This document shows, piece after piece, positions 1-7,883 of a DNA stretch of 34,703 nt. The stretch's first letter is position 1. The number at the start of each line of letters is the position of its first letter. Below the pieces are notes generated by a model. That model was not told the DNA's origin. It searched no databases and was given only the letters and a program-made list of their open reading frames with translations. The translations under genes were made by a program, and so were the position numbers. The stretch is from NCBI GenBank assembly GCA_026984135.1, contig JALSSR010000242.1, positions 1-34,703 of the forward strand, written 5' to 3'. This stretch comes from Bacteroidales bacterium. Lineage in GTDB: Bacteria > Bacteroidota > Bacteroidia > Bacteroidales > JAADJA01.

Positions 1-498
1 GAAGGATTGGACAGTTACAGCATTTTCGATCTTCAAAATGTAGGCACTTTCGAGAATCTGAAATGGGGAGGCTGGGAAGGCGCCGAGAGCTACACAACCG
101 ATTTGCCGATGAATATGAGATTCGGAGCGGCATACATTTTAAAAAACAAATATGAATTCGGAACCGATGTTTATGTCCCGATGAACAAAACGGCACCCGG
201 AGCTTACACCAAAACAATGTTCGGGTTGGGGACAAGGCTTATGCCTGTAAAATGGATGAGGTTCTCTGCCGGTTTTATTTACGGAGGCGAAACAGGTTAT
301 GCCATTCCCATGGGGATTTCGTTTTTCCCGTTCAACAATAGCAGTTTTATGTGGGAACTGGGATTTGCAATCCGTGATGTGGCAACTTACTTCGACCAAA
401 ATAAACCGACCGTTTCCGTGGCTCTCGGCCTTTTGAGATTCTCTTTCGGAAATCTCCCTAAAAAGTCATCCGGAAATCAACCTGACAATGAAGGTTAA
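1..498 (+). CDS. DUF5723-type outer-membrane protein, 3' part
   Basis: This is the last 165 codons of a gene that begins before the window; the frame is open from base 1, so no start is assigned. The visible part alternates aromatic and polar residues in short strands (for example the stretch MFGLGTRLMPVKWMRFSAGF) and ends in a strand-like segment with alternating hydrophobics, LGLLRFSFG, as expected of an outer-membrane beta-barrel. I recognise it as the C-terminal part of the DUF5723 family, which is common in Bacteroidota and has no assigned function. The full-length protein at 33088-34581 looks like the same broad family. The next gene starts 47 bases downstream. Family assignment is by resemblance only. 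Confidence 0.7.
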   Translation, partial: EGLDSYSIFDLQNVGTFENLKWGGWEGAESYTTDLPMNMRFGAAYILKNKYEFGTDVYVPMNKTAPGAYTKTMFGLGTRLMPVKWMRFSAGFIYGGETGYAIPMGISFFPFNNSSFMWELGFAIRDVATYFDQNKPTVSVALGLLRFSFGNLPKKSSGNQPDNEG

Positions 499-545
499 GA
501 GTTGATGAAAATTTGCTATTTTCGTCCGGTCGTTTTTCGTGAATT

Positions 546-1685
546 ATGAAAGTCTCTTTTATCACATCCGGACACCTGCCAAAAGATGATAGAACATATT
601 ATCATCAGGCGCGTACACTTACGGAATCGGGATTCAAAACGGAAATAATAAGCAGTAAACTGCTATTTTCGGGGGTGGAAAACGGTGTTGCATTCAATTG
701 CTTTGATGATGATAATTTGACAAAAAAAGAGAAAATTGAAAGATTTGTACAGCTATTAAATAATTCAAAACCCGATATCATCATTTGTCAGGAACCGCTT
801 ACAGTATTTGCCGCAACAAAATTCAAGAAGCAAGCCGTCACAAAACCGGAAATAGTTTATGATATAACCGAATGGTTTCCCTCAAAAAAGTTTCTTGCCC
901 GGTACGGTTTTGTTTTAAAAACAGTAAACTTTATTAAAATTCTGATATTCAATCTTATAACAGCTTCAAAAGCGGATGCTTATATTTTCGGGGAATGGTA
1001 TAAAAGCAGGCCCTACCGCATTCTTTTCCCTCGTAAAAAATTCATTTACTCCGGTTATTATCCCGATTTAAAATACATAACATTAAAAGAGCCGGCTTTG
1101 GGTGATAATCACTTGCAGTTGTCATATTCGGGAAAACTCAGTATTGAAAAGGGATTCGGTAATTTTTTGAATGCAATTTTCAAATTGACGGAGAAAAGAC
1201 CCGGTCTAAAAATATCTATTAAAGTTATAGGCTGGTATGATAATAAAAAGGAGCAAGCAGATTTTGAGAATACAATTGATTCACTACCTGAAAATGTAAA
1301 ATTCACTTTCTATCCGATGCAGGAGTTCTTTACTTTCATTAAATTAATAAGCGATACCGATATTTTTCTTGATCTTCGTTCGGATGATCTTGAGAACCGG
1401 CACTGTCTGCCCATAAAACTGTTCTATTATGCGGCACTAAAAAGACCGGTAATATACACAACTCTGAAAGCAATTCGTAAAGAGGTTGAAATAAGCAAAT
1501 TCGGATATCTTGTCAATCCCGAAGATGCTAATAATATTTCGGATTTGATTTTGAATTATATTGACAACAAATCGTTATACTTGCAACATTGCTCGGCAGC
1601 AAGGAAACTTGCAGAGACAAGGTATAACTGGAGTACAATAAAAGATGATTTCATTGAGTTTATATATAATTTGAATAAAAAATAA
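546..1685 (+). CDS. GT-B fold glycosyltransferase (family 4-like)
   Basis: A 379-residue cytoplasmic or membrane-associated glycosyltransferase. The C-terminal half has the nucleotide-sugar-binding domain typical of GT4: the segment SGKLSIEKGFGNFL near residue 195, and the later stretch LPIKLFYYAALKRPVIYT near residue 300, which matches the usual pattern of an acidic or polar helix followed by Ala-x-x-x-Pro-Val-Ile. The N-terminal half begins with a GT-B-like strand and His-Leu-Pro loop (SFITSGHLPKDDRTYYHQA). The stop codon overlaps the start of the flippase gene in TAATG, so translation is probably coupled. Together they suggest synthesis and membrane translocation of a lipid-linked glycan. 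The donor and acceptor sugars cannot be read from the sequence. Confidence 0.8.
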   Translation: MKVSFITSGHLPKDDRTYYHQARTLTESGFKTEIISSKLLFSGVENGVAFNCFDDDNLTKKEKIERFVQLLNNSKPDIIICQEPLTVFAATKFKKQAVTKPEIVYDITEWFPSKKFLARYGFVLKTVNFIKILIFNLITASKADAYIFGEWYKSRPYRILFPRKKFIYSGYYPDLKYITLKEPALGDNHLQLSYSGKLSIEKGFGNFLNAIFKLTEKRPGLKISIKVIGWYDNKKEQADFENTIDSLPENVKFTFYPMQEFFTFIKLISDTDIFLDLRSDDLENRHCLPIKLFYYAALKRPVIYTTLKAIRKEVEISKFGYLVNPEDANNISDLILNYIDNKSLYLQHCSAARKLAETRYNWSTIKDDFIEFIYNLNKK

Positions 1686-2887
1686 TGCTCTCGCGCGAAA
1701 CAATATTTACCATAATCACGAGAACCGTTGTTCTGATCACAAATTTTGCCCTTGTGGTCATCTCTTCAAGATTATGGGGAGATGAAGGTCGCGGGCTGAT
1801 AGCTCTCATTATTGCAGACGTTTCGATAATCGTAATTCTGAACAATATATCCTCCGGCGGTACACTGGCGTTTCACACTCCCAAGCTCGACAGGAATAAA
1901 ATTTTCAGTTTTGCCTTTACGGGTACTGTTATCACAACTCTGACCGGTGCAATCATATTTTCATTCATCCAGGGATTCGACTACTTTTATTTTTTCTTTA
2001 TTGCACTTGCAATATCCTTTGCCACAATGATTTCCAACTATTGGCTCGGGAAAAAAAATATCAAACTTTACAATCTTTTCACACTGCTCCCTCCGGTACT
2101 GATACTTATTTTTCTGATAATACTATATTATTTGGTTCATATTACAACCGTTTATGCTTTTTTCTATTCCTATTTTCTTTCTTACGGCACAGTGTGGTTA
2201 ACGGGATTGGTTTCCGTCTTTAAAAGTTCAGGCTTTCACTTTGTCCCTGATTTCATAACGGGAAAAAGGATGACAAACTACGGATTCAAGTCGGAACTGA
2301 GCTATTTCATTCAGTTTTTAAATTACAGATTATCATACTATTTCATAACCGCCTGGCTCGGGCTGGCACTACTCGGTATTTTTTCAATTGCCATAGCCAT
2401 TACAGAAGCCGTATGGGTAATAAGCAAAAGCATCTCCGCCATACATTACTCAAATATCATAAACACCGCAGATGCCATACACCGCATAAAGCTAACCGAA
2501 AAGGCGGCACTGAACAGCCTTGTGATTTCACTGCTTGCAATGGTTGTACTGTTTTTCATTCCCGAAAGTCTCTTCACATTTATCTTCGGAGAAAAGTTTG
2601 CAGGTGTTAAGGAATTGACAATTTATATGTTTCCCGGTATTATCGCCATAGCCGTATCAAATATCTACGGACACTATTTCTCGGGAATAGGCAAGATGAG
2701 GATACTGATTATAAAGTCGTCCGTCGGATTGGCGGTTACAGCCGTTTTCCTCTTTTTACTGTTAAAAAAATATGGACTCACCGGAGCCTGCATTACACTT
2801 GACATTGCATATATAACCTCTTCCCTTTACCTTTTTATTATGTTTTTAAAAGAGAAAAGAGTTGTGAAAGTCAAATATCAAACATAG
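1685..2887 (+). CDS. MOP-superfamily polysaccharide flippase (Wzx-like)
   Basis: A 400-residue integral membrane protein with about twelve hydrophobic segments through its whole length and short charged loops. The start is rich in Arg and hydrophobics (LSRETIFTIITRTVVLITNF), followed by SSRLWGDEGRGLIALI, a form often seen in O-antigen and polysaccharide flippases of the MATE/MOP type. It probably moves a lipid-linked oligosaccharide across the inner membrane. The ATG overlaps the stop codon of the glycosyltransferase by one base. At its 3' end it overlaps the convergent nadR-like gene by ten bases. A MATE-type exporter of another substrate is possible, but the glycosyltransferase partner favours glycan transport. 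Confidence 0.78.
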   Translation: MLSRETIFTIITRTVVLITNFALVVISSRLWGDEGRGLIALIIADVSIIVILNNISSGGTLAFHTPKLDRNKIFSFAFTGTVITTLTGAIIFSFIQGFDYFYFFFIALAISFATMISNYWLGKKNIKLYNLFTLLPPVLILIFLIILYYLVHITTVYAFFYSYFLSYGTVWLTGLVSVFKSSGFHFVPDFITGKRMTNYGFKSELSYFIQFLNYRLSYYFITAWLGLALLGIFSIAIAITEAVWVISKSISAIHYSNIINTADAIHRIKLTEKAALNSLVISLLAMVVLFFIPESLFTFIFGEKFAGVKELTIYMFPGIIAIAVSNIYGHYFSGIGKMRILIIKSSVGLAVTAVFLFLLLKKYGLTGACITLDIAYITSSLYLFIMFLKEKRVVKVKYQT

Positions 2888-3399
2888 AGAAAAAAGTTAT
2901 TAATTACCTGAATGGCAGCCTTTAACCTCTCCTCACCTTTGCCGTCAATAATAAAAAAGGGATATTTATATTGAGCCAGTTCTTCCATATAGATATCAAA
3001 AAGTTTTTGTCTCTCTTCTTTATTCTCCCTGAGCGGGTCGGGTTGCCACTCAAGGTCAACATCCATCAGCAGGTGGAGGTCGTAACGGTGCGTCAATACC
3101 TTTTCCAGAATCCAGTGATCGCATTGGCCGTATTTATATTCGCTCCATACTTTTGTTACAAACAGGTCGGTGTCGCAAAACAGATAACCTCCGGCTTTTG
3201 CAGCCATTTCCTCCTCAAGATTAAGTTGTCCTTTTGCAATTTGAACGATATCCTCCATCTCATACTTTCCGTTTCTCTTCTCAAGATATTGCCTTGCATA
3301 TTCCGGAACCCAAACGGTTTTGTAATGTTCGGCGAGTTGCTTTGCCAATTCCGACTTACCGGTACTTTCCGGTCCTGTTATTGCTATTCTTTTTAACAT
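2878..3399 (-). CDS. nadR: NadR-like ribosylnicotinamide kinase (AAA_28 ATPase)
   Basis: A 173-residue P-loop kinase. The Walker A motif is GPESTGKS at residues 9-16, and WVPEYARQYLE near residue 30 is characteristic of the kinase domain of NadR. It would phosphorylate nicotinamide riboside to nicotinamide mononucleotide in the cytoplasm, trapping the imported substrate for NAD synthesis. The length fits the kinase domain alone; the DNA-binding and adenylyltransferase domains of enterobacterial NadR are absent, so it is not expected to be a repressor. The neighbour upstream on the same strand is pnuC, which supports the assignment. The last ten bases overlap the end of the convergent flippase gene. 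Confidence 0.85.
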   Translation of the reverse strand: MLKRIAITGPESTGKSELAKQLAEHYKTVWVPEYARQYLEKRNGKYEMEDIVQIAKGQLNLEEEMAAKAGGYLFCDTDLFVTKVWSEYKYGQCDHWILEKVLTHRYDLHLLMDVDLEWQPDPLRENKEERQKLFDIYMEELAQYKYPFFIIDGKGEERLKAAIQVINNFFLYV

Positions 3400-3454
3400 T
3401 TGATTTTTTTAATAATTAAAGGTAATTAAGGCATTTTTTAAATTTCTCAATACT

Positions 3455-3555
3455 TTATACCGAAAGAAATCAGGTTTGCAACTTTATTGGTTGATTTCTT
3501 TCGAGTATAACTGGTTCTAAGAAGGTTTGTTTTTGCAAACCTGTCAAGAACCAGT
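3455..3555. repeat. Nested inverted repeats between pnuC and nadR
   Basis: Three inverted repeats lie in about 100 bases. (1) CGAAAGAAATCA at 3461-3472 pairs with TGATTTCTTTCG at 3492-3503, extended by TTATAC 3455-3460 with GTATAA 3505-3510 around one bulged A. (2) ACTGGTTCT 3510-3518 pairs with AGAACCAGT 3547-3555 and encloses AGGTTTG 3523-3529 with CAAACCT 3536-3542. (3) CAGGTTTGCAA 3471-3481, in the loop of (1), is the exact complement of TTGCAAACCTG 3533-3543, in the arm of (2). No T run follows on either strand, so it does not look like a simple terminator. The outer arm of (2) also encodes the last three residues of PnuC. Confidence 0.75.
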
Positions 3556-4182
3556 ATAACGGTTTAACGCTTTTCTTTTCCATTCCACATATCCCATAAC
3601 AGCAAGGATTAAAAATACCAAAAACTGAAAACTTGTAAAAACCAATCCTTTATAAGTATATAGCGGTACGGATATCACATCTCCTATAATCCAGAATATC
3701 CAGCTTTCAACCTTTTTCAAAGCCATAAGCAACATTGCCACAATAAAAACAGATGTGGTAAAAGTATCAATATACGGTACATTCGTTGACCAGTAATCAG
3801 TATCATCGCCGTTAAAATATTTCAGTAAAAATATAATTACACCCAAAGATAATAAAAATACCAATCCGGTTATTATCCAATCTTTCAAAGAGTTAAAAGA
3901 TATTTTTAAAGGCGGCTTGTCTGTCTTTTTCGTCCACATATACCATCCGTAAACACTCATAATAAAATAGAACAGATTGATTCCTGCATCGGCAAACAAC
4001 TTGACATTAAAGCATATAAAAATGTATATCAAAACGCTGATTATTCCTGTGGGATAAACAAGTATCTTTTCCTGTTTTGCAAACCAAACACTTGCAAGAC
4101 CGAAAACAACAGCAACAAACTCCAGCCAACTCGTATCCATTAGGTTAGCCAAAAAAGCATCAAAAAGTGAAGATAAATCCAT
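3544..4182 (-). CDS. pnuC: Nicotinamide riboside transporter PnuC
   Basis: A 212-residue inner-membrane protein with about seven hydrophobic segments, the normal size of the PnuC family. It carries the WxxW signature (Trp80 and Trp83 in YGWYMWTKK) used in ligand binding in PnuC proteins, and the common start WLEFVAVVFGLASVWFAKQE. It would carry nicotinamide riboside by facilitated diffusion, with the kinase encoded 144 bases downstream making uptake one-way. Related Bacteroidota proteins (PnuT) transport thiamine, but those usually sit next to a thiamine pyrophosphokinase, whereas here the neighbour is a NadR-type kinase. The final Thr-Gly-Ser and stop codon lie inside the inverted-repeat element. 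Confidence 0.88.
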   Translation of the reverse strand: MDLSSLFDAFLANLMDTSWLEFVAVVFGLASVWFAKQEKILVYPTGIISVLIYIFICFNVKLFADAGINLFYFIMSVYGWYMWTKKTDKPPLKISFNSLKDWIITGLVFLLSLGVIIFLLKYFNGDDTDYWSTNVPYIDTFTTSVFIVAMLLMALKKVESWIFWIIGDVISVPLYTYKGLVFTSFQFLVFLILAVMGYVEWKRKALNRYTGS

Positions 4183-4282
4183 AAGCTATAAATTCATTGG
4201 AGACAAACATTCGTACTTGTCAACAAAAGCGGCCACAAAAATAAACATTCATTGGAAATAAAAAATTTCCTGTTTCCAGAAC

Positions 4283-4299
4283 TACTTTTGTTACTTTTG
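4283..4299 (+). promoter_or_regulatory. Tandem -7 boxes before the lipoprotein gene
   Basis: Two copies of TACTTTTG, both fitting the Bacteroidota -7 consensus TAnnTTTG, sit at 4283-4290 and 4292-4299, just 17 bases before the ATG at 4316. I see no good TTTG -33 box at the expected distance, so the assignment is tentative. Confidence 0.35.
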
Positions 4300-4315
4300 G
4301 CAAAAATTTAAAAAC

Positions 4316-4864
4316 ATGAGAATATTAAAACACTCCATTCTGTTCATCCTCATTGCATTGCTTGCAAGTAGCTGTCTTACAGTTGAAAAGAAAAAATACG
4401 AATTTAAGATGAAGGATTCTCATTCCGGCACACTCACCATCACATACATAAATATTATGTCAATGAAAAATGATACGGCAGACGTATCTTCAAAAGATTT
4501 TCAGGAACTACTTTCGTCATATATAAACGGAACAGAAGTGGAAAAGAACTTTCAGAGTGCAATTGTCCGGTCAAAAAGGCTGTATGAGCATAACGGTCAG
4601 CTTTACGGAGAGGTGGTAATTGACTTTTCAAATCTTAAAAGCGTAGGATTATATCAATACGACAGCAAATGCCCATATATGTACAGCATAGGAACGGGAG
4701 TTGAGTCGGAAACATTTTTGAGCACCAGTGGCGAATTCGGAGGAGACTATATGCCGGTTGTCTTCTGGCCGAAAACGGAAAAAACTTTCACTCTTACAAC
4801 CCACATCACAACACCCGACGAAACCTGCACAAGTTTGCTGGCGGAGTACAAAAAGTGGAAATAA
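4316..4864 (+). CDS. Lipoprotein of unknown function
   Basis: A 182-residue protein with a lipoprotein signal: a hydrophobic stretch (residues 8-16) followed by the lipobox LASSC with the acylated cysteine at residue 20. The mature part begins LTVEKKKYEFKMK and is predicted to be a small, mainly beta domain; its C-terminal part has two further cysteines. I do not recognise the family. It stands alone between the divergent pnuC gene and hsp20, with 186 bases to the hsp20 ribosome-binding region, so it is probably monocistronic. It is likely anchored in the inner or outer membrane facing the periplasm. Confidence 0.75.
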   Translation: MRILKHSILFILIALLASSCLTVEKKKYEFKMKDSHSGTLTITYINIMSMKNDTADVSSKDFQELLSSYINGTEVEKNFQSAIVRSKRLYEHNGQLYGEVVIDFSNLKSVGLYQYDSKCPYMYSIGTGVESETFLSTSGEFGGDYMPVVFWPKTEKTFTLTTHITTPDETCTSLLAEYKKWK

Positions 4865-5058
4865 GGAATACAGCCAACATTAAAAAATCCTAAAACAATT
4901 ACGCCATATTGTCAGCTTTATTTTTACAAAACTCCAACAAATACGCCTTTTTGTCTGCTTTATGGTGATATTTACCCGGATTACTGCATTTTTCCAAGCT
5001 GGAATACAATTTGAGAGGTGAAAGACAAAAAATTAAGTTAATAAGTTTAATTAAAAAT

Positions 5059-5064
5059 AGGAGG
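5059..5064 (+). promoter_or_regulatory. Strong Shine-Dalgarno site of hsp20
   Basis: AGGAGG lies eight bases before the ATG at 5073. This perfect ribosome-binding site is unusual here, because most genes in the window have none, and it fixes the start of the small heat-shock gene. It suggests high translation. Confidence 0.75.
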
Positions 5065-5072
5065 ACAAAGTT

Positions 5073-5504
5073 ATGTTACCAGTAATGAGAACAAGAACAT
5101 TTCTGCCGGGTACGGCTGACGACTTTTTCGGAAAAGATCTTTTTTCAACATTTTTCGGTGAGAAGAAAGACGGTTGGGTACCATCGGTAAATATTGTTGA
5201 ATCCGAGGATAAATTCAGAATTGATGTTGCAGCTCCCGGGCTCAGCAAGGGCGACTTTAAAATCGAATTGAATGATGATGTGCTTACAATCTCTTCGGAA
5301 AAAGAATTTGAGAATGAAAGTGAAGGGGAAATATACACAAGAAGAGAGTTTGGCTACAACCCATTCAGCAGATCATTCGGATTACCGGAATCGGTTGATG
5401 GTGAGAAAATAAAAGCTTCTTACAAAAACGGCATTCTAAGTGTTACGCTTCCGAAAAAGAAAGAAGCCGTCATCAAAGCTCATAAAGAGATTAAGATTTC
5501 TTAA
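5073..5504 (+). CDS. Hsp20/alpha-crystallin small heat-shock protein
   Basis: A 143-residue holdase chaperone of the cytoplasm that binds unfolding proteins without ATP. The alpha-crystallin domain covers about residues 32-130, with the typical segments VNIVESEDKFRIDVAAPGL, the strand LTISSEKEFE, and the signature NGILSVTLPKKK near the end. The C-terminal IxI motif, used to assemble oligomers, is present as Ile140-Lys-Ile142. The length is normal. The gene has a strong Shine-Dalgarno site and a clean intrinsic terminator, so it is a self-contained transcription unit. No CIRCE or other heat-shock operator was recognised upstream. Confidence 0.93.
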   Translation: MLPVMRTRTFLPGTADDFFGKDLFSTFFGEKKDGWVPSVNIVESEDKFRIDVAAPGLSKGDFKIELNDDVLTISSEKEFENESEGEIYTRREFGYNPFSRSFGLPESVDGEKIKASYKNGILSVTLPKKKEAVIKAHKEIKIS

Positions 5505-5520
5505 TCAAACGCAAAACAGT

Positions 5521-5556
5521 AAAAAAATACGATGAGAAATCATCGTATTTTTTTTA
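5521..5556 (+). terminator. Intrinsic terminator of hsp20
   Basis: TACGATGA (5528-5535) and TCATCGTA (5540-5547) form an eight-pair stem closed by a GAAA tetraloop, followed by a run of eight T. The A run before the stem makes it usable on both strands, so it could also stop transcription arriving from the convergent mlaD-like gene. Confidence 0.88.
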
Positions 5557-5690
5557 TTCAGGGTCTACTAAAAAACATACAACATCCTCATATTCCAATA
5601 ATTATAAATATCACTTAAACTTTTATCAAATGTTGACAATTATTGCGGTTTTGCACCTGAGGTACCGCACATTTTTTCAGCAAATCCTAT

Positions 5691-6638
5691 TTAGAAAACA
5701 GATACTTTCACATATTTTTTCGGATTCTTCCGGATATCCTCCAGAAGCAAGTTAAGGTCTCTCGCCGATTTTTGCAGATGAATATACAGTGAGTCATCTT
5801 TTACCAACATCCCGAGACTACCCTCTCCATTGTTTATTCCGGCAGCTATTTCTGAAAACTCATTCATCGCCTTATTTGCCGAAGCAAGGGTTTCGGTAAC
5901 CTGCATTTTCGCCAGGGTATCACTCAAATCGGAAAAATTAGACATTATATTATTGAAATTATCCTGATTTGCCCTGAGGCTCAAGCTAATTGATTCGATA
6001 TTTTCAAGTATCTCTGCTATTCTCACCTTTTGAGAATTCATCAGGGTATCGAGCGAGGCAGTTGTATTTTCAAGATTTTCAAAGGAATTGGCAATATGCT
6101 CCACACTTTTGCCGAAATTTCCACGGTTTGTCTTATCAAACAAAGATTCAAGCATCGTCATTACAGTATCAATTGAATTCATAAGATTCTCCGCCTTTAG
6201 CTTCAATGGTTGTAATTCTCGACTAACAGCTTCTTTTATTGACTCCTCAGTTTGCGAAATCAGAGTATCACCCGGCTGAGCCAATTCGTTAGAATTTCCA
6301 AGTTTGATTTCTATTGCTTTTGATCCGAGAATACTTGAACTATATATGCGCGAAATTGAATTTACCGGAATATCAACAGGTGTTTTTATCAGTATTTCGA
6401 CAATAACATCAGTTGCTCCAGGAGAAGTAAATCTCATATCCCTGACGCGCCCTATCTCAAGACCGTTAATCAAAACGGGATTTGACTTTTCAAGCCCGGT
6501 AACATCCTTGTAAATAGAATAATAGATAATCTCATTAGAAAATATATCTTTTCCTTTCAGGAAGTTAAAACCCCAATAAAGAAGAATTAGGGCAACTGTC
6601 ACAACAAATCCTATTATAAACTCTTTTGATATCTTCAA
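5691..6638 (-). CDS. MlaD-family (MCE domain) lipid-transport protein
   Basis: A 315-residue protein with one N-terminal membrane anchor (about residues 7-27), one MCE domain (about 35-115, including DVTGLEKSNPVLINGLEIGRV), and a long C-terminal helical, coiled-coil-like region (about 130-300). MCE proteins form periplasmic rings or tubes that move phospholipids between the two membranes, normally with an MlaE permease and an MlaF ATPase; those are not in this window. It lies 64 bases downstream of the amidase on the same strand and probably shares its transcript. The family call is firm; the transported lipid is not known. Confidence 0.88.
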   Translation of the reverse strand: MKISKEFIIGFVVTVALILLYWGFNFLKGKDIFSNEIIYYSIYKDVTGLEKSNPVLINGLEIGRVRDMRFTSPGATDVIVEILIKTPVDIPVNSISRIYSSSILGSKAIEIKLGNSNELAQPGDTLISQTEESIKEAVSRELQPLKLKAENLMNSIDTVMTMLESLFDKTNRGNFGKSVEHIANSFENLENTTASLDTLMNSQKVRIAEILENIESISLSLRANQDNFNNIMSNFSDLSDTLAKMQVTETLASANKAMNEFSEIAAGINNGEGSLGMLVKDDSLYIHLQKSARDLNLLLEDIRKNPKKYVKVSVF

Positions 6639-6702
6639 TTTTCAATAAGTTTTGTACAAAAATAATCCATTTTTTAACATTTTATTGTATTTTCAGAGAA
6701 TA

Positions 6703-7788
6703 TTATTTTTTATTAATGGCTTTTGCCTCCTTTAATGAGATTCTCTCTTCATTGAGAAACGCCACGACAAAAGCATCTTTAAATCCCTTTTTGCGCATCT
6801 TTTCCTTTAATGCCAATGCATCGCTGTATGATGTAAAGTTTCCTGTCAAGTATTTGAATAATCCGTCCCGGGTAAACATTCTGATATCTTCAACTCCTCT
6901 GAATTTTCTAAAATCAGGTGACTTTTTCTTTTTATATGATGCAAACTGGACACGATAATAAACAATCTGCTTTGGTTTTGTTTCAACCACAACAGGTTTT
7001 AAGTCGGAATTTGCCTCTTCAAATTCTTTTTTATACTGTTTGAAGGCTCGGTAAATCGCGGATGCCATATAATCCTGTCCTTCTTCCGATAATAAAAACT
7101 TCTCCTCAGCGGGGTTACTTAAAAACCCAAGTTCAATCAAGACTCCCGGCATAGTTGTCTTATACAAAACCCAAAAACCGGCCTGTTTAACTCCCCTGTC
7201 TTTTCTGCCAACCCTATCACGAAACTGAGTTTCAACCTTTTGAGCCAGGTTTATGCTTTCATCAATAGTTGCACTCTGAAACATTGACAACAGAATATAA
7301 TCTTCGTCAGCATTAGGATTAAATCCCTCATATTGGGTTTTATAATCTTCTTCATAATAGATAGCAGCATTCTCAGTCTTGGCAACATCAAGATTATCCT
7401 GAGTTTTATGGAGCCCCATTACATACGTTTCCGCCCCCTTGGGTTGCGAAGATTTATTAGAATTGCAATGAATGGAAATAAACACATCGGCTCCACTTTC
7501 GTTTGCAATTTGTGCCCGCTTGTGTAATTCTATAAAAACATCGGTTTTTCTGGTATATATTACTTCAACGTCCTTTAAATTTTCTTCAATATATTTTCCG
7601 GTTTTAAGAGCTACACTCAAAGTAATATTTTTCTCTTTCGACCTACTACCAAGCGCTCCCGGGTCTTTACCACCATGCCCGGCATCAATGACAACTTTTG
7701 TAATTTTATTATCAACCTGAGCTGTTAAATAAATACTTGTTGTCAGTAAAAAAAATAAAATACCAAAAAATAAAAATAAACGTTTCAA
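6703..7788 (-). CDS. N-acetylmuramoyl-L-alanine amidase with SPOR domain
   Basis: A periplasmic zinc hydrolase that cuts the bond between muramic acid and the stem peptide, used in cell separation. The Amidase_3 domain starts at VVIDAGHGGKDPGALG (first zinc His), continues with SIHCNSN (second His), and has VLIELGFLSN with the catalytic Glu. The C-terminal 80 residues, from YYRVQFASYKKKK, look like a SPOR peptidoglycan-binding domain. I chose TTG at 7788 as the start because it gives a compact signal peptide (KRLFLFFGILFFLLTTSIYLTAQ minus its first residues) and 361 residues. A longer frame opens at TTG 7905 but would run across the likely promoter and the lptD start. There is no clear Shine-Dalgarno site. 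Confidence 0.87.
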   Translation of the reverse strand: MKRLFLFFGILFFLLTTSIYLTAQVDNKITKVVIDAGHGGKDPGALGSRSKEKNITLSVALKTGKYIEENLKDVEVIYTRKTDVFIELHKRAQIANESGADVFISIHCNSNKSSQPKGAETYVMGLHKTQDNLDVAKTENAAIYYEEDYKTQYEGFNPNADEDYILLSMFQSATIDESINLAQKVETQFRDRVGRKDRGVKQAGFWVLYKTTMPGVLIELGFLSNPAEEKFLLSEEGQDYMASAIYRAFKQYKKEFEEANSDLKPVVVETKPKQIVYYRVQFASYKKKKSPDFRKFRGVEDIRMFTRDGLFKYLTGNFTSYSDALALKEKMRKKGFKDAFVVAFLNEERISLKEAKAINKK

Positions 7789-7798
7789 TTTAATACTA

Positions 7799-7806
7799 TA
7801 TTTTTG
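7799..7806 (+). promoter_or_regulatory. Candidate -7 box for lptD
   Basis: TATTTTTG fits TAnnTTTG and lies 78 bases before the proposed lptD start. No clear TTTG is present at the -33 distance. It overlaps the transcribed leader of the divergent amidase gene. Confidence 0.33.
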
Positions 7807-7847
7807 TTTAGTTTTGAACCATAAAAAATGTTCTGTTGTATATCCTG

Positions 7848-7855
7848 CAAAGTTA
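7848..7855 (-). promoter_or_regulatory. Candidate -7 box for the amidase gene
   Basis: On the minus strand this reads TAACTTTG, a match to TAnnTTTG. It would give a leader of about 50 bases before the TTG start at 7788, which supports that start over the longer frame. No good -33 box is seen. Confidence 0.35.
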
Positions 7856-7883
7856 ATATTTAATAAAAGTATTTTATATAAAA

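Noticed and set aside
3455-3555. NAD-sensing riboswitch
   Set aside because: The element is after pnuC rather than before it and I cannot match it to a known NAD-binding RNA. It may still be regulatory.
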